NCBI GenBank assembly: GCA_017311185.1
Contig: JAESUZ010001269.1
Span: 682,001 to 746,000, forward strand
Direction: 5' to 3'
From: Proteles cristata cristata
Lineage: Eukaryota > Chordata > Mammalia > Carnivora > Hyaenidae
DNA: 64,000 bases
Under the pieces are notes generated by a model, which worked only from the letters and a program-made list of their open reading frames with translations, was not told the DNA's origin and made no database searches. Below, piece after piece: positions 57,716 to 64,000 of the stretch; within the stretch, counting starts at the first letter, position 1, and each line of letters starts with the position of its first letter. The position numbers and the translations under genes were made by a program.

Positions 57716-58509
57716 ATCTCCCCTTCTTTTCAAAGTGTGAATATTAACTGCCAAACGCCCAGTTAAACATGAATGTGTGACCCTGCTACAGTGTCCTTGC
57801 TCCAAAGGAAGACCACATTGGAAAATAGAGTCAAAAATAACAAGCAGTGCATTATCATACTGCTCTGTTTTTGCATACAAGCCACACCTCCTGAATGTAC
57901 ATGAACTTGGCAAAGGGATATCCGTAGCATACTGCTTGCATCAAAGCATTTTATAATAAAGGCATGTTCAGTGTCAGAGCCCATCTTGATTTTCATTATC
58001 ATCAAGACATTGTTCACCCAAGGAATCCAATCATCTGACTGAATCGAAATCCTTCTTATTTATTTCAGAGCTATTTATTTCATTTTAGGCCAGGCCCAAC
58101 AATTCCAAATGCTTTGCAAAAAAATGTCAAAGAATTTGTTGCCAAAATATTTCCCAGCATATTTCTGACTTTTTTTTTTTTTTTTTTTAAAGCAAAGACT
58201 CTACTGGCTCCCAGGGGAACTTTATAATCCCCCAGCTTCTTCTGTCTCTTATATTTAAAGGTAACTAACTTTCCTCTCCCTCCATCCCCGACATATGTGG
58301 TGGATTTCATGGATCCACCCTTGTCCTGCACCCTATGCCTTCACCTCTGGGCCTGCAGAAACCACATTCACGAGTAGAGAATTCCTTCTTTGTGTCAGAG
58401 TCCTTCTAACTAAGCATATACCTGCTAAATTGAACGTAAGACCTGCTACCTTTAGCAATTAGCTCTATCTGGCAGTGGGTGGCCAGGGCAAAGCATGATG
58501 GGAAAGGTT

Positions 58510-58640
58510 GTCCTGTTTCAAATCCTGGCCCTGTTTCTTAACTGCTGAATGCCTTTAGTATTTCTGAACTTTGGTTTCCTCACAGGGTTGTGAATCTTCT
58601 CACAATGTCAGCTATTAATATCCTGCCAAATGCCCAGAGC
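58510..58640 (+). repeat. MIR fragment
   Basis: TTTCAAATCCTGGCCCTG followed by TTTGGTTTCCTCACAGGG. Confidence 0.5.
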
Positions 58641-59429
58641 AAGGAATCATTTAAAAGGATCAAACACCAAATTTCTATTTTTAGTTCATTTTTTCTGTTT
58701 CCACCGGGCTTGTAGAACCTATCAGAAGTTTATTTGTGGTGTCTCAGAGAGGAACTTGCCCCCAAGTACATCTTTGGAAGAAGGACGGGTAGCTCATGAA
58801 GCACAACCTCTTTTGACTTTTCTAGTTTTTTAATACTTCAGGTTACAAATGCCCTGGTTAACAGTAATTTAGGACTAAGAAAAGACTTAAAAATGAAGTT
58901 TAGACATGGGCTCCTATGAGTAACCTTTCACACAAGTGGAAAAGATGCTGTGTTCCATGTTAGAGTCTATTTGAACGGGTTCTCCTTGGTGAGTAATTGC
59001 CGCATGAGTGGTTTTTTTGTGCCAACTGGGTTCCGTTTGAAGTTTCCATCACTCGCGAACTTTCACATCTCCTCAGTCACTTACCTTGGAAAGGATGTGG
59101 CTAGAGCATAAGCCAAGGACACAGGAATTTCAGCTTTGTGGGTAGCATGGATGATTCAGAGCAAAACAATGAATGTCTCCAAATTGCCATTTCTTTTCCA
59201 TTCAAGTGTGAGCAACACACCTCTCAAAGAGCAGATTAGAAAGCAAATTAGAGAAAGAAACACCTGAGGGGATTTTTCTTTGGCTGTGTCTTCTCTTTTG
59301 AAAGCTCTTCCCCCAGGTACCAAATCAGCCTGGCTCCTTTCCAGATCACATAGCCCCTCCTCTGTGATGTGCTTATCATTACCTATGTTATTTATTCATT
59401 TGTTTATTGTGTGCTTTATGCTTCTGTAA

Positions 59430-59650
59430 CTAACCTGTAAACTTTCTGAGGACAGAAACATTATCTTTTTTATTCATTGCTATAGCACCAGTCCTTAGAA
59501 TAGCTTCTGAAATATGCTCAGGAAATATTGGTGGGACAAACATTCTATTTTAGCATCTTCATTGTACCTTTGAGGAAGCTGTGTTACTAAGGGGTCAAGT
59601 GACTAGTCCAAAGTCACACAGCTGGGTAATAGCAGACTAGACTAGGGACA
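59430..59650. repeat. L2 3' end followed by MIR fragment
   Basis: CTGAGGACAGAAACATTATC (L2-like, +), then CAAAGTCACACAGCTGGGTA (antisense MIR). Confidence 0.5.
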
Positions 59651-61492
59651 AAAGCCCACCAACCTACCAACCAACTAACCAGTTGGCCAACTGAAGACAT
59701 GGTTCATGTTTTTGTCCAGACTCCCCTAAAACCTGGGCCCCAGAGAAAGTTTGTATGCATAGTCTACTTGGGAAAGGATTCCAGAGAAGAAAAGTGAGGG
59801 AACAGTGGAGTGGAACAGACCAACCAATACAAGAAGCATTGCTGAGCTGGCCTTTGCTCTAGGTGGCTGTCCTCCATCTCACCAGGACCCTCTGAGGAGC
59901 CTAATGTAGTTCGTCTCAGAACTTTCTGTTTGAGGGGATCAAGAACGGGGATTAATCCATTGGATCCAGTCTCTACTGGCCAAGGGTGGTCCCATGGGTG
60001 TTAACCTCACTTGTGTGAGTGCTGACCCTAACCTGAGTGTGGGTCCAGATGCACCTGAGTGAAAGTGGCCACAGCTGGCTTAGAACTGGCCACTGCAGCA
60101 GCTGTTGGAGAGAGGGCTGGGGCGTGTGCTGTATCACACATGGGCTGTGCCTTTCAGTTCATGACTGCTAGTCCTGAGCTCTTTCTCTGTAGTGTAGATA
60201 CTTCATGCTACTCAGTCACCATTGGAAGACGTAAAGCATTTTGTAAAATGATCAGTGATTTACCTTATAGCGAAATGAGCTGTTGCAACTCAGAACTAAA
60301 GTATTAGTTCTGCAGAGTTAAAGAAAACTCAGGGTAATCACAAATGGCTCCAGACTCAGGCCAATTAATTACTTGACCTTGCCGTCATTTCTAATCCTTA
60401 AGAAAAGAAACAAGAGTCAGGCTGTATGTGTCATGTCAGGAAATGATAAGTTTCAGGAATCTTATCTGAACTACAGTAGCAATGGTTATACATATGCTCA
60501 AATAAAGAAACTTGCTTTGGGGGAAAATATGAGATAATTAAAGTGAATATTTTTTTGTGAACCGTTATTGCATTAGACAAACTAGCACATATTAGTAGCT
60601 TCCAGCACGAACACAAATTGCATTTGACCTCTGGTAAACACTACTCCAGTTCTCTGCATTTATTTGTTTAATAAAAATATGATTTTGGCACTGCTTTACT
60701 GCAAATTTTTGCCTGCAGCATAGCTAATGCCCAATCATGGAAAGCATAGGATAAATCTTTATATCCGAAATGGGTGGAATTGCAAACCCCAAACTTAATT
60801 TAATTGTTCCTGTGTTGAGCCCCATTGCCACAGGGTGGTGAAAATTTAGTCTGTTTGGAATGTTCTCACCTCCCTTTACTCTAAGTTTGCATCAAAGTTC
60901 TGGAGACTTAGAGTGCAAGTTTCTGGGGGCAGAGAGTCCCTGGGTTTCATCTGTCATCTGTTCACCCTGGCATTTCCTGAGATGTCCATTGTCCCACCAC
61001 ATCTCGGTGGCCAAGCTGAAGTGGTCACAATGGAGTCATCTCTACTCATCTGTGAGGCCCCTGCAGAACCACAGTGTTCTCGCCCCCCCACCCCTTGCCA
61101 TTCTGCTCTTCCCACACCACACCAGGGTGAGGTGAATCCTGGGAGGTGAAACTCTCTGTGTTTTGCTTTCCTCATCTCTAAAATAGAGATAAAAACACAG
61201 TTGATCAAGTATTCATGGGTTTTTATTTGCAAATTCACTCACTGAAACTTCTTTGTAACACCAAAAGCAATACTGATAGCTCATTGCCAGGCCTTTGCAA
61301 ACAAGCGCAGGGTTTAGGAGGGCAATTTGAATCACCCAAGGCCTCAGTCCCAGTTGAGGCAGGTCCAGGTAACCCCCTGCCTTCTTGTTTGCTTCTCATA
61401 CTGTAAACAAGTGTCCTTTTGTGGTGTATTTGGTACCAAATGGTTTGCATTTTTGTTTGAGTGTGTGTGTGATTTCACTGTTTAAAATGGTC

Positions 61493-61569
61493 CCAAATGT
61501 AGTGCTCAGATACTCTGGTTTCTCTTCAGATCGCATAAATCTTTCGCCTTTTACCAAATGTAGTGCTCA
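61493..61569 (+). repeat. Short direct repeat pair
   Basis: CCAAATGTAGTGCTCA occurs at 61493-61508 and again at 61554-61569. Confidence 0.9.
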
Positions 61570-61889
61570 AGTGCCCTCCAGGCTTCAAGAGTACAGGAAC
61601 ATTGTGATTTGCCTTGTGGAGAGAATATGTGTGTTTAGTTTTGTTCAGGATGAGTCACAGTGCTGTTGCCCATGGGCTCAGTGCTAATGAAGCAACAATA
61701 TATACTAAATATCTTTAAATGGAAGCGCACAGAAAAACACTCTGTTGTTGACTTGTTGAAGATGTGACTAGAAGTTTGTGTAACTTAGCCCCGTATTTCT
61801 CCTCAGAGGAGGCGTTTGCTATTTGCTAGTTCAGTGTTTGGGGCGACTTTGCAGAACACAGCTACCACTAATAATAAGAATATAGTGCA

Positions 61890-62084
61890 GGGGCACCTGA
61901 GTGGCTCAGTTGATTGAGTGTCCAACTCTTGATTTTGGCTCCAGTCATGATCTCATCATTGGTGAGACTGAGCTCCATGTAGGGCTCTATGCTGTCAATG
62001 CAGAGGCTGCTTGGGATGCTCTCTCTCTCTCCCTCTCTCTCTCTGCCCTTCTGTTTCTCTCTCAAAATAAATAAATACATTTTA
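61890..62084 (+). mobile_element. Can-SINE
   Basis: Head GGGGCACCTGAGTGGCTCAG; ends AAATAAATAAATACATTTT. Confidence 0.9.
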
Positions 62085-62112
62085 AAATTGGATTATTGCA
62101 GTTCTTTCGTCA

Positions 62113-62190
62113 AAGGGTTGTTCTGAGGATTGGAAGAGGCAATATATGTCAAGCACTTGGAACAGAGTCTGACACATGATAAACGCATCT
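62113..62190 (+). repeat. MIR 3' fragment
   Basis: GGGTTGTTCTGAGGATTGGA then GTCAAGCACTTGGAACAGAG. Confidence 0.5.
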
Positions 62191-62774
62191 ATCTAGACCC
62201 ACTGCAAGTTATTTCTTCCTCAAGGTCTTATTGCCTCCCTGGGGTCTACCTAGGAAGTGAGGCTTTGGTCCCTTCTGTTCTGGGATCCCCTACCCATTTG
62301 GGGGTGGTCCTACCCCCAGCTGCCATCCACCCCCCAATACCAGCTAGACTCTAGGAAAGAGGAGAACCACGTCTGCCTTGGGAATTCATCAGTATATGTG
62401 CACCCAGCACAAATGCCTTGTTCTTAAATCCCATTTTCTACTGAATCTTCCTTCTATCCCTTTGGAGCCTAAGGGCTTTTGAAACTTAGAAGCAAGAAGA
62501 CACCTTCTTGTTTCTGTGCTTTCTACTTTCATGTCCTTCCCCCAACGCAAAGAGGTATCCTGGCTCAGCTTGAATGTGAAGAAGGGCCCAAAAGAACAAA
62601 GATAAAAGGAAATACCCCAGGGCCACTGGTAGTGGTGGGTGGATGGAAACAGTGGCCAACACTTTAAATGTTATCTCACCATCTTTTAGGAAACAAGATG
62701 CCTTGTAAATCTAAAGAAATGTCATGCTGCTTCACTGACCAGAGTATATGTGTTTGTTTGATTGATTTTCCTTG

Positions 62775-62885
62775 TACTCTCACCTCCAAGAGGGCAGTTC
62801 GTGTCTGTCTGAGTCATTGCTGTGTCCCCAGTGGCTAGCACAGTTCTTGGAGAGTAGATGCTCCATCAATTTTTGTTGATAAACA
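62775..62885 (+). repeat. L2 3' end fragment
   Basis: CAAGAGGGCAGTTCGTGTCT, GTGTCCCCAGTGGCTAGCAC and GTAGATGCTCCATCAAT. Confidence 0.5.
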
Positions 62886-62896
62886 AATAGATCCAA

Positions 62897-62898
<2 letters not shown>

Positions 62899-62940
<42 letters not shown>

Positions 62941-62959
62941 GCACACACACACACACACA
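62899..62959 (+). repeat. (CA)n microsatellite
   Basis: About 30 CA units interrupted once by GCGC near 62939-62942. Confidence 0.95.
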
Positions 62960-63462
62960 GAGTAGCTGGTACTTATTATGTTAACTCTCCAGGATTAGTG
63001 TATATATATATTGGTTGAATAGGAACCATATACCGAATTAAACACTTTTGTGGCTATTTTCTTACCGTATAGAATAGAGTCAAAATCACTCTTTCGTGAA
63101 CTCCATGGAAACTTAGGGTGATTTTAGTCTGATCTCTTGCTGAAGTGAATTAGCTGTCAGCACACTGTTAGCTCTCTTGACGTGGGCAATTTTGCCATCA
63201 GAGTGTGGATTGTTAAGCTGCGCACCCGAAGCAGAGAGACAACTACAGGTACCTAGCAGATGTGGAGTTTGACTCAGATAGACTCTTTAGATTCTTTGGT
63301 CCTGAACCTCCCCCAAATTACCAATTTTACCTATTATAGTTGCAAACTAAAGAAAAACAACTCTATTTCTGTGTGCTTGGATGCGCCATTGTTCAAGTTA
63401 TAAGTTATGAAAAATAACAACTATCTGTCAAGCCATTCATTCTTCTGAGGTTGGCTGTGGTA

Positions 63463-63518
63463 TGAGTTGGTAACATGGCCTCACTCTGTGTGAGTTGGTA
63501 ACATGGCCTTGCTCTGTG
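63463..63518 (+). repeat. 28-bp tandem duplication
   Basis: Two adjacent 28-bp units beginning TGAGTTGGTAACATGGCC, differing at two positions. Confidence 0.9.
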
Positions 63519-63605
63519 AACGAGCCAGATGGATTGTTTGTGGGCTCTTCTTTGTAAAGTCTTGTTATCTGACATTAACAGATGTCCTGTAGAAGCTTAT
63601 GGTTT

Positions 63606-63827
63606 GGGGGCGCCTGGGTGGCTTAGTCGGTTAAGCGTTCGACTTTCGCTTAGGTCATGATCTCACGGTTCATGGGTTTGAGGCCCACGTTGGGCTCTGT
63701 GCTGACTGCCAGCTCAGAGCCTGGAGCCTGTTTCAGAGTCTGCGTCTCCCTCTCTCTGACCCTCCCCTGCTCACGCTGTCTCTCTCTCTCTCTCCTAGAA
63801 ATAAATAAAAATATTTTAAAAAAAAGA
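63606..63827 (+). mobile_element. Can-SINE, young CTAGAAATAAA subfamily
   Basis: Plus copy; AGAAGCTTATGGTTTGG is duplicated perfectly. Confidence 0.95.
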
Positions 63828-64000
63828 AGAAGCTTATGGTTTGGCCAATAGCCTGATGATTAATTCCGGGGCCCCAGTGAGAGTAAGATTGGAACAGAGA
63901 CAAATGCAGTCTGGATGTAGATGTGGGAGTTGTTATTAGCCTTTGTTCCAGCTAAACTGATGAGGCTTTGTCTTGGATTTTATCTCTGAAGATAACATCC

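Noticed and set aside
62899..62959. CRISPR-like array
   Set aside because: It is a dinucleotide microsatellite without spacers, in a vertebrate genome.

Overview
The window is vertebrate nuclear DNA from a carnivore, almost certainly a feliform (cat-side) species. The main clue is about 40 copies of tRNA-Lys-derived Can-SINEs whose heads read GGCGCCTGGGTGGCTCAG and whose bodies are of the cat-side type, not the dog SINEC_Cf type. I cannot tell a felid from another feliform by eye. Genes are split by GT-AG introns, with coding exons of 100-410 bp scattered in repeat-rich DNA.

Three genes lie on the + strand in the same relative order and orientation as in human 5p13.2. (1) C1QTNF3 (CTRP3), positions 4842-19695: five coding exons covering the hinge, collagen stalk and whole C1q domain. 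The signal-peptide exon is upstream of the window. (2) AMACR, 24786-39483: all five coding exons, giving a complete 382-residue peroxisomal/mitochondrial racemase with its CpG-island promoter. (3) SLC45A2 (MATP), 50855 onward: the first two coding exons only (about 187 residues), followed by more than 10 kb of intron 2. The three act in unrelated processes: a secreted adipokine-like protein, branched-chain fatty acid and bile acid metabolism, and melanosome transport. C1QTNF3 and AMACR lie head-to-tail about 5 kb apart.

Between AMACR and SLC45A2, on the - strand at 45160-50020, is a defective betaretrovirus-like (class II, ERV-K-like) provirus. It has a complete 5' LTR, a truncated 3' LTR, a Lys-type primer binding site and matching 5-bp target duplications. 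Remnants of gag, dUTPase, RNase H, integrase and env surface-subunit coding remain, all broken. Its 5' LTR ends 834 bp from the SLC45A2 start codon.

AMACR intron 4 contains a processed pseudogene of SET on the - strand, next to an L1 fragment. Introns and intergenic DNA also hold three L1 fragments, a solo ERV1-like LTR inside an old DNA-transposon copy, MIR and L2 fragments, microsatellites, and a closely similar SINE subfamily (8 copies) with intact target duplications.

I found no RNA genes, CRISPR or bacterial-type features. Nothing here supports a wholly new biological system. The most notable items are the provirus structure and its position, the nested and same-site SINE insertions, and the SET pseudogene.
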